The position numbers and the translations under genes are program-made. Positions 45,663-53,945 of a stretch of DNA of 64,000 bases are shown here, in pieces (the first letter of the stretch is position 1; each line of letters starts with the position of its first letter). Below the pieces are notes generated by a model. It worked only from the letters and a program-made list of their open reading frames with translations, had not been told where the DNA came from and did not search any database. The stretch lies in contig LGRT01000037.1 in the NCBI GenBank assembly GCA_001642945.1, positions 239,718 to 303,717 on the forward strand. The letters are read 5' to 3'. This DNA comes from Rhodobacteraceae bacterium SB2 (GTDB lineage: Bacteria > Pseudomonadota > Alphaproteobacteria > Rhodobacterales > Rhodobacteraceae).

Positions 45663-45770
45663 CTAAGGCTGCTCACCCTCATGACCGGCCAAGCGCAGCG
45701 CCGCGTAAGCACATAAGACGCCGCTGACAAGAGCTTCAGGGTCGCCGAGGGCTATCCCATTGTTACGCAA
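45663..45770 (-). CDS. Candidate 35-residue small protein overlapping the end of aroG
   Basis: A TTG at 45770 opens a frame that overlaps the last codons of aroG and reads [20 protein letters not shown], then [15 protein letters not shown] to TAG. The amphipathic helical look and lack of stop codons are suggestive, and it would be coupled to aroG termination. No ribosome-binding site is clear and the family is not recognised. It could be chance. Confidence 0.25.
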   Translation of the reverse strand: MRNNGIALGDPEALVSGVLCAYAALRLAGHEGEQP

Positions 45771-47133
45771 CAGCTGTTTTCGCCCGTCCCTGTCGGTGAG
45801 AAACCAATTCCTCAGCCACCAGAAACGCAAGCTCCAAAGACTGGCTGGCGTTTAGACGCGGATCGCAGGCAGTGTGATAGCGCGCGGATAGATCTTCATC
45901 GCTTACTGCGTGCACGCCGCCCGTACACTCGGTTACGTCTTGGCCTGTCATTTCAAAATGCACGCCGCCTGGAACAGTGCCCTCTGCCGTGTGCACCGCA
46001 AAGAATTCTCGCACCTCACGCAAAACACTGTCGAAGGGGCGCGTTTTATAACCGGTCGAGGATTTGATGGTATTCCCATGCATCGCATCGCAGGTCCAAA
46101 GCACGTTGGCGCCTTCTTCCTGCACGGCCTTGATTAACCGCGGCAAATGATCCCCGACAGCACCGGCGCCAAAGCGTGAAATCAGCGTCAGACGCCCAGC
46201 TTCATTTTCAGGATTGAGACGCGCCATCAACACTTTAAGATCATCAGCGGTGGTGGTTGGTCCACATTTCAGCCCAATCGGGTTTTGAACGCCGCGACAA
46301 AACTCTACATGCGCCCCATCTGGCTGGCGGGTGCGATCGCCGATCCAAATCAGATGGCCTGATCCGGCCAGCCATTTTCCAGATGTTGAATCCAAGCGGG
46401 TTAGGGCTTCCTCATACTCCAACAATAGGGCTTCATGGCTCACATAAAAATCAACCGTCCGCAGCTCTTGAGAGCTATGCGAGGCGATACCCGCCGCGCT
46501 CATAAAGTCAAGCGCATCGCTGATGCGATTTGCCATATTGCGGTACTCAGCAGCGCGGTCGCTTTCAGTAAAACCCAGCGTCCAACTATGCACTTGATGT
46601 ACATCCGCATAGCCGCCTTTGGAAAACGCCCGCAATAGGTTCAACGTCGCCGCAGATTGGGTGTACGCTTGTGTCATTTTTTGAGGGTCCGGGATGCGTG
46701 CCTCAGGCGTAAAGGCCAGCTCATTGATGATATCGCCCCTATAGCTGGGCAGTTCCACGCCCTCTTTGGTCTCGGTTGGGGCAGATCTGGGCTTGGCGAA
46801 CTGGCCGGCCATGCGGCCCAATTTCACCACCGGCACTTTCGCGCCATAAGTGAGAATCATCGCCATTTGAAGCATCACTTTAAACGTGTCGCGAATCCCA
46901 TCCGCAGTAAATTGCTCAAAGCTTTCTGCGCAATCTCCGCCTTGCAGTAAAAAGGCTTCCCCCCGCGACGCCGAAGCAAGCTGTGCTTTCAAGTCACGCG
47001 CTTCGCCCGCAAATACCAAAGGTGGATAATTAGACAGCTGTGCTTCTACTTTCTCCAAAGCTGCCGCATCGACATAATCGGGCATTTGCACGCGCGGAAG
47101 ATTACGCCAATCAGATTTTTGCCACTCCGCCAT
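45763..47133 (-). CDS. aroG: Class II 3-deoxy-7-phosphoheptulonate (DAHP) synthase
   Basis: A 456-residue plant-type (class II) DAHP synthase, the first enzyme of the shikimate pathway, which joins PEP and erythrose 4-phosphate. The N-terminus [20 protein letters not shown] and motifs [11 protein letters not shown] (metal Cys), [17 protein letters not shown]-like GLKCGPTT and [10 protein letters not shown] are all seen. It has its own promoter region, 170 bases from the divergent GlxA-type gene. It may share transcripts with a small frame at its 3' end. Confidence 0.93.
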   Translation of the reverse strand: MAEWQKSDWRNLPRVQMPDYVDAAALEKVEAQLSNYPPLVFAGEARDLKAQLASASRGEAFLLQGGDCAESFEQFTADGIRDTFKVMLQMAMILTYGAKVPVVKLGRMAGQFAKPRSAPTETKEGVELPSYRGDIINELAFTPEARIPDPQKMTQAYTQSAATLNLLRAFSKGGYADVHQVHSWTLGFTESDRAAEYRNMANRISDALDFMSAAGIASHSSQELRTVDFYVSHEALLLEYEEALTRLDSTSGKWLAGSGHLIWIGDRTRQPDGAHVEFCRGVQNPIGLKCGPTTTADDLKVLMARLNPENEAGRLTLISRFGAGAVGDHLPRLIKAVQEEGANVLWTCDAMHGNTIKSSTGYKTRPFDSVLREVREFFAVHTAEGTVPGGVHFEMTGQDVTECTGGVHAVSDEDLSARYHTACDPRLNASQSLELAFLVAEELVSHRQGRAKTAVA

Positions 47134-47305
47134 CTCTTGATCTCCAAAGCAAAGGATTGTTTCGTATTCCTATACTAAATCCGCCGCGAAAGAACCATAG
47201 CATAATGTTATTCTACATCTTGACGCGACCGATTAGTTTTGACCAAGTGATGTTTGAAAAAACGAATGCCCAGACCCTCGGCCCGTGAATAAGAGAGACA
47301 GTGGA

Positions 47306-48307
47306 ATGGTAACCCAATCCAATTTGATTTCAGTTTCCAACCAGCAAGGTGGCCCGCGCCGATTTGCGTTTGTATTGATCGAAGAGTTTTCATTATTGTC
47401 ATTTGCGGCGGCGTTGGATGCGTTGCGAATCGCAAATCGGATGTCCGGAAAACCTCTTTACAGTTGGACAGTTCTTGGCGAGAGCGCGGATATTGTTTTT
47501 TGCTCCGCAGGAACGTCCTTTCGCGTCGATGACGGGCTTGTTGAGTTGAAAAGAGATGATACTGTGATCCTGTGCGGCGGTATGAACATTCAGCGGCGAA
47601 CCTCTAAAAAGCTTTTGAATTGGGTGCGCCGCGAAACGCGCAAAGGCCTGTCGGTCGGCGGGCTTTGCACCGCAGCTTACACGATGGCGAAAGCCGGCCT
47701 TTTAAACGGACGACGCGCCACTATACATTGGGAAAACCAAGATAGTTTTACCGAAGATTTCGATGAGGTCGAATTAACAAAATCCGTCTTTATCAAAGAT
47801 GGTAAGTTTATGACCACGGCCGGTGGCACCTCATCGATTGATTTAATGCTAAAATTAATCGCCGAGGATTTTGGCGAGGATTTGGCCAATGCCGTGGCGG
47901 ATCAACTGATCTATAGCTCGATCAGAACCGACCAAGATACCCAAAGATTATCAGTGCCCACGCGAATTGTTGTCCGTCATCCAAAACTAAGCCAAGTCAT
48001 TCAAATGATGGAAACAAACATCGAAGAACCGATAAGCCCCTCGCTGCTTGCAAAATATGTTGGCATGTCAACCCGGCAGTTAGAGCGGCTTTTCCGGCGC
48101 TATTTAAACCGCAGTCCAAAGCGGTATTACATGGAACTTCGCCTGCAAAAAGCCCGCAACCTTTTGATGCAGACGGATATGAGCGTGATCAATGTGGCGT
48201 TGGCCTGTGGCTTTGCCTCACCCTCTCACTTTTCAAAATGTTACCGGGCGCATTATCAAACCACACCCTACCGTGAGCGGGGCAGCCTGTCAGCAACCCC
48301 GGGTTGA
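47306..48307 (+). CDS. GlxA-family transcriptional regulator (DJ-1/PfpI plus AraC)
   Basis: ATG 47306 is preferred over GTG 47285 (333 residues). The N-terminal DJ-1/PfpI-like domain (about 20-195) has FAFVLIEEFSLLSFAAALDA and SVGGLCTAAYTMAKAG, with Cys at the nucleophile elbow. The C-terminal AraC domain (about 225-325) has two HTHs: LAKYVGMSTRQLERLFRRYL and INVALACGFASPSHFSKCYR. Relatives control carnitine, betaine or arginine catabolism in proteobacteria. It is upstream of the liv-type operon on the same strand and may regulate it. Confidence 0.85.
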   Translation: MVTQSNLISVSNQQGGPRRFAFVLIEEFSLLSFAAALDALRIANRMSGKPLYSWTVLGESADIVFCSAGTSFRVDDGLVELKRDDTVILCGGMNIQRRTSKKLLNWVRRETRKGLSVGGLCTAAYTMAKAGLLNGRRATIHWENQDSFTEDFDEVELTKSVFIKDGKFMTTAGGTSSIDLMLKLIAEDFGEDLANAVADQLIYSSIRTDQDTQRLSVPTRIVVRHPKLSQVIQMMETNIEEPISPSLLAKYVGMSTRQLERLFRRYLNRSPKRYYMELRLQKARNLLMQTDMSVINVALACGFASPSHFSKCYRAHYQTTPYRERGSLSATPG

Positions 48308-48455
48308 TTTGGTTGCAATTCTCGGTGGAATTATACCGCAGAAAGACACTTTGGCCTGCACTTATGCTGATAATTTAAGCATTCCTACTTTTCTTTTGCG
48401 ACACAGCGTCATAAAGTTCGCGCTGGATCTGTGATCCTTACATGGGAGAAGTAAC

Positions 48456-49673
48456 ATGAGAAACTTTTTAATGGCGACGGCTGCGGCAGCTTTAACAGCA
48501 GGCACCGCAATCGCTGGCAGCCATAGCGACGAGATTAAAATCGGCGTGATTTTGGGCTTTACCGGACCGCTCGAAACAATCACCCCCTCAATGGGCTTGG
48601 GCGCTGAGCTGGCGATGAAAGAAGTCACCGCGTCAGGCAAATTGCTCGATGGCGCAACCGTGACACCGGTTCGCGGCGATTCGACCTGCATTGACGCAGC
48701 GGCCGCAACCGCGGCGGCAGAGCGTTTAATCACATCGGATAAAGTAGATGCGATCATGGGTGCGGATTGTTCAGGCGTCACAGGCGCGATCCTGCAGAAT
48801 GTAGCACGCCCGAATGGTATCGTGATGGTATCGCCTTCGGCTACATCACCGGCGCTTTCAACGGCTGAAGATGATGGTTTGTTTTTTCGCACAGCCCCAT
48901 CAGATGCGCGTCAAGGCGTTGTGATGACACAAAATATCATGGATCGCGGTTTCAAATCCGTTGCTCTGACATACACCAATAACGATTATGGCAAAGGATT
49001 GGCCGACAGCTTCCAAGCCGCGTTCGAAGCCGCTGGTGGCACCGTAACCGTATCTGCTGCGCATGATGAAGACAAAGCCGATTATTCTGCCGAAGTCGGC
49101 GCACTGGCCTCAGCCGGTGGCGAAATTCTGGTTGTTGCGGGCTATGCAAACGGTGCTGGCACGCAAATCATCCAAGGATCGCTTGACACAGGCGCGTTTG
49201 ACACATTCGTGCTGCCAGACGGTATGGTAGGTCAAGATATCGTTGACAAAATCGGCCCAGATTTGACCGGCTCATTCGGTCAATATCCAGGCACCGACAG
49301 CAAAGGCGCTGACATGTTCGTTGCGATGGCGCTTGGCGCCTCTTTGAACAACCCTGCGGAAGCGTTTGGCGGTTCTGACGCATTTGCGCCCGAAAGCTAT
49401 GATGCTGCCGCGTTGATCATGCTCGCTATGCAAGCCGCTGGCTCAACCGACTCAGCCGCAGTGAAAGATCACCTCATGGCGGTTGCCAATGCGCCAGGCG
49501 AACAAATCATGCCGGGCGAATTGGGCAAGGCGCTTGATATGATCAAAGCCGGAAAGGAAATCGATTATGTGGGAGCAACGGCCGTTGAATTGATCGGACC
49601 GGGCGAATCAGCCGGCAACTATCGCGAGATCGAGATCAAAGACGGCGCGGTGGCAACGGTCGCGTTCCGTTAA
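48456..49673 (+). CDS. Branched-chain-type amino-acid ABC transporter binding protein (LivJ/LivK-like)
   Basis: A 405-residue periplasmic protein with a signal peptide of about 20 residues (MRNFLMATAAAALTAGTAIA) and mature start GSHSDEIKIGVILGFTGPLE, the ligand-binding lobe opening of type I HAAT binding proteins. TGGGAGAAG lies before the ATG. A strong terminator follows the stop, then the ATPases and permeases. Relatives bind branched-chain or other amino acids, amides or urea; the ligand is not determined. Confidence 0.87.
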   Translation: MRNFLMATAAAALTAGTAIAGSHSDEIKIGVILGFTGPLETITPSMGLGAELAMKEVTASGKLLDGATVTPVRGDSTCIDAAAATAAAERLITSDKVDAIMGADCSGVTGAILQNVARPNGIVMVSPSATSPALSTAEDDGLFFRTAPSDARQGVVMTQNIMDRGFKSVALTYTNNDYGKGLADSFQAAFEAAGGTVTVSAAHDEDKADYSAEVGALASAGGEILVVAGYANGAGTQIIQGSLDTGAFDTFVLPDGMVGQDIVDKIGPDLTGSFGQYPGTDSKGADMFVAMALGASLNNPAEAFGGSDAFAPESYDAAALIMLAMQAAGSTDSAAVKDHLMAVANAPGEQIMPGELGKALDMIKAGKEIDYVGATAVELIGPGESAGNYREIEIKDGAVATVAFR

Positions 49674-49692
49674 TCTCTTTAAGTGAGAACAA

Positions 49693-49720
49693 AAAACAGC
49701 CCGGGAGACCGGGCTGTTTT
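49693..49720 (+). terminator. Intrinsic terminator after the liv-type binding-protein gene
   Basis: A 12-bp perfect stem (AAAACAGCCCGG / CCGGGCTGTTTT) with a GAGA tetraloop, starting 20 bases after the stop codon. The T-run is part of the stem, a common form for attenuators. Confidence 0.85.
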
Positions 49721-49761
49721 GCATTTCAACCCTGCGCAGTGGATGAATAAGGGCAGTTGTT

Positions 49762-50538
49762 TTGATTAAAGTTCAAAATCTTCACAAACATTTTGGTGGG
49801 TTTCACGCGGTTGACGGAGCCTCGCTTGAAATTGCATCAGGGTCAATAACAGGGCTGATTGGCCCGAATGGCGCTGGAAAAACCACTTTATTTAACGTAA
49901 TCGCCGGCGTGCTCGCACCAACATCGGGCAGCGTCTTAATGAATGGCGCAGATATCACCGGATTGGCGCCGCATCAGTTGTTCAGTAAAGGCCTGCTGCG
50001 CACGTTTCAGATCGCCCATGAGTTTTCATCTATGAGCTGCCGCGAAAACTTGATGATGGTTCCGGCAAATCAATCAGGGGAAACCCTTTGGAACACTTGG
50101 TTTGGCCGCAAACGCATCGCCAATGAAGAACGGGCGCTGGCGGCAAAGGCCGATGAAGTCCTTGAATTTTTAACTATTGATCACCTGCGCGATCATAAAG
50201 CTGGGCAAGTCTCTGGCGGCCAAAAAAAGCTGTTAGAGCTGGGCCGTACAATGATGGTCGATGCAAAAATTGTGTTTCTGGATGAAGTCGGGGCCGGGGT
50301 GAACCGCACGCTTTTAAACACAATAGCCGATGCAATCTTGCGGCTGAATAAAGAGCGCAATTATACATTCGTTGTCATCGAACATGACATGAATTTTATC
50401 GAGCGGCTTTGTGACCCAGTGATCTGTATGGCCGAAGGGCGCGTACTGGCAGAAGGAACACTGGCCGAAATAAAGGCCAATGAACAGGTTATCGAAGCCT
50501 ATTTGGGCACCGGCCTGAAAAACAAAACCACCGCATGA
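49762..50538 (+). CDS. livG: Amino-acid ABC transporter ATPase, LivG-like
   Basis: The start is TTG at 49762, with AAGGG about 8 bases before it; the product has 258 residues. Walker A is GPNGAGKTT, the signature SGGQKKLLELGRTMM, and Walker B is IVFLDEVGAGVN, a LivG-type variation (DEV rather than DEP). It energises the importer with LivF. It is separated from the downstream LivF gene by 73 bases that hold a short open frame. Confidence 0.87.
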   Translation: MIKVQNLHKHFGGFHAVDGASLEIASGSITGLIGPNGAGKTTLFNVIAGVLAPTSGSVLMNGADITGLAPHQLFSKGLLRTFQIAHEFSSMSCRENLMMVPANQSGETLWNTWFGRKRIANEERALAAKADEVLEFLTIDHLRDHKAGQVSGGQKKLLELGRTMMVDAKIVFLDEVGAGVNRTLLNTIADAILRLNKERNYTFVVIEHDMNFIERLCDPVICMAEGRVLAEGTLAEIKANEQVIEAYLGTGLKNKTTA

Positions 50539-50554
50539 ATAAGGGCGTCAGAAA

Positions 50555-50605
50555 ATGAATATGAGCAGCCTAAATCTGCAGGTTACTTGGATGCAAGCGA
50601 GTTAA
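50555..50605 (+). CDS. Candidate 16-residue frame between livG and livF
   Basis: ATG 50555, preceded by AAGGGCG, encodes MNMSSLNLQVTWMQAS and ends in TAA directly before the TTG/ATG start region of livF in the same frame. It might be a leader peptide, or a livF N-terminal extension broken by the TAA. It is too short to judge by content. Confidence 0.25.
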   Translation: MNMSSLNLQVTWMQAS

Positions 50606-50611
50606 TTGGAC

Positions 50612-51325
50612 ATGAATGAGCCATTTTTAATCGGAGAAACGATGACCGGCGGCTATGGGCAGGGGCCAGATATTCTGCACAGCTGTACCATTGCGGTCGA
50701 GCGCGGAGAAATCGCGGTGATTGTGGGCCCAAATGGCGCGGGAAAATCAACCGCGATGAAGGCTGTTTTCGGCATGCTTCGCCTGCGCGAAGGCCAAGTG
50801 CGCCTTGACAGTGATGATATCTCACATCTCTCACCGCAAGATCGTGTTGCCAAAGGCATGGGATTCGTGCCCCAAACAAACAACATATTCACCAGCATGA
50901 CAGTACAAGAGAACCTAGAAATGGGTGCGTTTATTCGACGGGATGATTTTCGCGAAACGCTTGAGCAGGTCTATGATTTATTTCCTATTCTGCGCGATAA
51001 ACGTCGGCAAGCCGCCGGCGAGTTATCAGGCGGGCAACGCCAGCAAGTAGCGGTTGGGCGCGCGTTGATGACCAAGCCTAAATTACTCATGCTGGACGAA
51101 CCAACCGCCGGTGTCAGCCCGATCGTTATGGATGAACTCTTTGACAGGATCATCGAGGTGGCCCGCACCGGCATACCGATCCTTATGGTTGAACAAAATG
51201 CGCGGCAGGCGCTGAGCATTGCCGATAAAGGCTATGTCTTGGTGCAAGGGCGCAACGCTTTTACCGGCAGCGGCGCAGAATTGTTGAACAATCCAGAAGT
51301 CCGCAAATCGTTCTTAGGGGGGTAG
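50612..51325 (+). CDS. livF: Amino-acid ABC transporter ATPase, LivF-like
   Basis: From ATG 50612 the protein has 237 residues (TTG at 50606 is an alternative). MNEPFLIGETMTGGYGQGPD leads to Walker A GPNGAGKST, signature LSGGQRQQVAVGRAL and Walker B LLMLDEPTAGVSP. This is the LivF-type partner of LivG. No good ribosome-binding site precedes the start, so it may depend on the short frame just upstream through termination-reinitiation. Confidence 0.85.
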   Translation: MNEPFLIGETMTGGYGQGPDILHSCTIAVERGEIAVIVGPNGAGKSTAMKAVFGMLRLREGQVRLDSDDISHLSPQDRVAKGMGFVPQTNNIFTSMTVQENLEMGAFIRRDDFRETLEQVYDLFPILRDKRRQAAGELSGGQRQQVAVGRALMTKPKLLMLDEPTAGVSPIVMDELFDRIIEVARTGIPILMVEQNARQALSIADKGYVLVQGRNAFTGSGAELLNNPEVRKSFLGG

Positions 51326-51329
51326 AGCT

Positions 51330-51428
51330 TTGCGTAAAGTTTTTGAATGCACTCGATTACGCGGTGGCGGTCTTTCACCTCAGACGCGTCTGCGCGCGCG
51401 CAGAATTGATAGAGGGGAATGCCCGTGA
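51330..51428 (+). CDS. Candidate 32-residue Arg-rich frame between livF and livH
   Basis: TTG 51330 with GGGGGG a few bases before it opens a frame that fills the whole 102-base gap, and its TGA overlaps the livH ATG as TGATG (51426-51430). It reads MRKVFECTRLRGGG, continues Arg-rich and ends DRGECP. The fit to the gap supports a role in translational coupling. The peptide has no known family. Confidence 0.3.
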   Translation: MRKVFECTRLRGGGLSPQTRLRARRIDRGECP

Positions 51429-52438
51429 TGGATCTGCTTAATGCGCTGGTTGCGCTGGCCAATTATGTAATTATACCCGGCCTTGCCTATGGCAGCCAAT
51501 TGGCGTTGGGGGCTTTGGGTATCACGCTCATCTATGGGGTGTTGCGGTTTTCTAATTTTGCGCATGGCGATACGATGGCCTTTGGAGCAACGCTGAGTAT
51601 TCTGGGCACGTGGTGGCTTCAATCGATGGGAATTTCTTTTGGGGTTTTGCCAACGGCCCTTTTGGCCCTGCCCTTCAGTATTCTTGGCTGTATTGCGTTG
51701 ATCTTGTTCACCGATCGTACCGTCTATCGCTTTTATCGCGTTCAAAAAGCCAAACCCGTGATCTTTTTAATCGTTTCGATGGGGGTGATGTTTATTATGA
51801 ATGGCGTCGTGCGCTTCATCATCGGCCCCGATGATCGCACTTTTAGCGATGGTCAGCGCTTCATCATGTCCGCGCGCGAGTTTAAGGCCATGACCGGGTT
51901 GAAAGAGGGGTTGGCAATTAAAACGACGCAAGGCTTGACCGTGATTGCCGCCGTGATTGTTGTTGCCTTGCTGTTTTGGTTCCTTGAGCGCACACGAACC
52001 GGCAAGTCGATGCGCGCCTACGCGGATAATGAAGATCTGGCTTTGCTCTCTGGGATCAATCCAGAGCGCGTGGTGATGGTGACCTGGATGATCGTCGCGG
52101 CGCTGGCGACAATTGCAGGCACGCTTTATGGGCTGGATAAAGTGTTCAAGCCCTTTACCTATTTGCTTTTGCTCTTGCCGATTTTTTCCTCGGCCATCGT
52201 CGGCGGGCTGGGCAATCCGGTTGGCGCGATTGCCGGCGGGTTTGTGATCGCCTTTTCGGAAGTTACCATAACCTATGCGTGGAAAAAAGTGGTGACCTAT
52301 CTCGTGCCAAGCGATTGGGCCCCCTCGAGCTTGGTGCAATTGCTAAGCACTGATTATAAATTTGCAGTCAGCTTTTCTATTTTGATCATTGTGCTGCTAT
52401 TTCGTCCGACCGGTTTGTTTAAAGGAAAGGCCTATTGA
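51428..52438 (+). CDS. livH: Amino-acid ABC transporter permease, LivH-like
   Basis: The ATG at 51428, 10 bases after AGAGGGG and overlapping the stop of a small upstream frame, gives 336 residues (an ATG at 51419 is possible but too close to the ribosome site). About eight helices are seen, with GITLIYGVLRFSNFAHGDTMAFGA near the N-terminus, the conserved LivH pattern, and VVGGLGNPVGAIAGGFVIA near the end. It overlaps livM by one base (TGATG). Confidence 0.87.
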   Translation: MDLLNALVALANYVIIPGLAYGSQLALGALGITLIYGVLRFSNFAHGDTMAFGATLSILGTWWLQSMGISFGVLPTALLALPFSILGCIALILFTDRTVYRFYRVQKAKPVIFLIVSMGVMFIMNGVVRFIIGPDDRTFSDGQRFIMSAREFKAMTGLKEGLAIKTTQGLTVIAAVIVVALLFWFLERTRTGKSMRAYADNEDLALLSGINPERVVMVTWMIVAALATIAGTLYGLDKVFKPFTYLLLLLPIFSSAIVGGLGNPVGAIAGGFVIAFSEVTITYAWKKVVTYLVPSDWAPSSLVQLLSTDYKFAVSFSILIIVLLFRPTGLFKGKAY

Positions 52439-53739
52439 TGGCGCAGTATAGAAACATTTTTCTGTTTGCAGCGATGGCATTGCTCATCCTGTTGACCGGT
52501 TTTTTGCAAAGCTGGAATAGCGCTTTATTGATCCTCAATATGGGGCTAATCAGCGCCATCATGTCCTTAGGGGTGAATTTGCAATGGGGCTTTGCGGGCC
52601 TTTTTAACGTGGGCGTGATGGGGTTTGTGGCTCTGGGCGGTCTGGCCACTGTGCTGATTTCAATGCCACCCGTTACAGAGGCGTGGAACGCAGGAGGACT
52701 GCGGACCATGCTGGGCTTGGTGATTGGTGTTGCCAGCCTTTGGCTAACCAGCTTAGCCATCGTCCGCCTGCCATCGGGCAAAGCCAAAATATTGGGAATT
52801 ATTGCCGGGCTGATTGTGGGCTTTTTCGCATTCAGGTTTGTTTTCGATGGCGGCGTATCAGCGATCGAAGCGGTCAATCCAGCCTCAACGGGATATCTAG
52901 GCGGATTGGGATTGCCGATCCTACTGGCTTGGCCCGCTGGCGGGCTGCTGGCAGCGGGTGTGGCGTGGATTATTGGAAAAACCGCCTTGGGCTTGCGCTC
53001 TGATTATCTGGCCATCGCCACTTTAGGCATTGCGGAAATCATTTTAGCGATCATGAAAAATGAGGATTGGCTGGCCCGAGGCGTCAAAAATGTAATCGGC
53101 CTTCCTCGGCCGGTTCCCTTCGAGGTGGATTTGCAAAACAACCCAGACTTCGTGGCAACCGCAACGGACCTTGGAATGAATGCTGTGACTGCCTCGTCTA
53201 TTTATGTAAAGCTCTGCTACGCTGGCTTGTTTACTGTCGTTCTGTTACTTTTGCTTTGGATGGCCCAAAACGCGCTGCGCAGCCCATGGGGGCGTATGAT
53301 GCGCGCCATTCGCGATAATGAAACCTCTGCGGAAGCGATGGGAAAAGACGTTACCAAACGGCATCTGCAGATCTTTGTGTTGGGCTCGGCGATCTGCGGC
53401 ATTGCGGGCGCTATGATGACCACGCTGGACGGTCAGCTGACCCCAGCGGGCTATCAACCTTTGCGTTATACATTCTTGATCTGGGTTATGGTGATTGTCG
53501 GCGGCTCTGGAAATAATTTTGGCGCGGTGCTGGGCGGTTTTGTGATCTGGTTTTTTTGGGTGCAAGTGGAACCAATCGGTGGTTTCATAATGCAAGCAAT
53601 CACCTCAGGAATGGAAGATGCAAGCCCCCTAAAACAGCATTTGATCAGCAGCGTGGCGCATATGCGGCTTTTTACCATGGGTCTTATCTTATTGCTGGTG
53701 CTGCGCTTTTCTCCCAAAGGCTTAATTCCTGAAAAATAG
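52438..53739 (+). CDS. livM: Amino-acid ABC transporter permease, LivM-like
   Basis: A 433-residue permease from ATG 52438. It has an N-terminal part with about four extra hydrophobic segments compared with short LivM. Core motifs are SLGVNLQWGFAGLFNVGVMGF, RSDYLAIATLGIAEI and GRMMRAIRDNETSAEAMGKD, which is the EAA-like loop that contacts the ATPase. The end LRFSPKGLIPEK is typical. It closes the operon. Confidence 0.87.
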   Translation: MAQYRNIFLFAAMALLILLTGFLQSWNSALLILNMGLISAIMSLGVNLQWGFAGLFNVGVMGFVALGGLATVLISMPPVTEAWNAGGLRTMLGLVIGVASLWLTSLAIVRLPSGKAKILGIIAGLIVGFFAFRFVFDGGVSAIEAVNPASTGYLGGLGLPILLAWPAGGLLAAGVAWIIGKTALGLRSDYLAIATLGIAEIILAIMKNEDWLARGVKNVIGLPRPVPFEVDLQNNPDFVATATDLGMNAVTASSIYVKLCYAGLFTVVLLLLLWMAQNALRSPWGRMMRAIRDNETSAEAMGKDVTKRHLQIFVLGSAICGIAGAMMTTLDGQLTPAGYQPLRYTFLIWVMVIVGGSGNNFGAVLGGFVIWFFWVQVEPIGGFIMQAITSGMEDASPLKQHLISSVAHMRLFTMGLILLLVLRFSPKGLIPEK

Positions 53740-53945
53740 AAAAACGGGTTGAGGTCCTGCGCGAGAGGGCCTTTCAAACCTCTTTTTTAAAGCCCTGACA
53801 CACCGCTTTGAAGCCAAGCCTCCGCCCAATCAAACCTGCACGACAAACATAAACCGTCCATCAAGGACCTGCGCGCACCGAAAGCGACGCTGACACGCCA
53901 CTCCAAGCGCAGCGAGAGCTCATGCATCGCGCAAGTAAAGGCGGC

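Noticed and set aside
51767..52339. 190-codon frame antisense to livH
   Set aside because: His/Gln/Arg-rich translation typical of a complement of a membrane-protein gene; livH itself is well supported.
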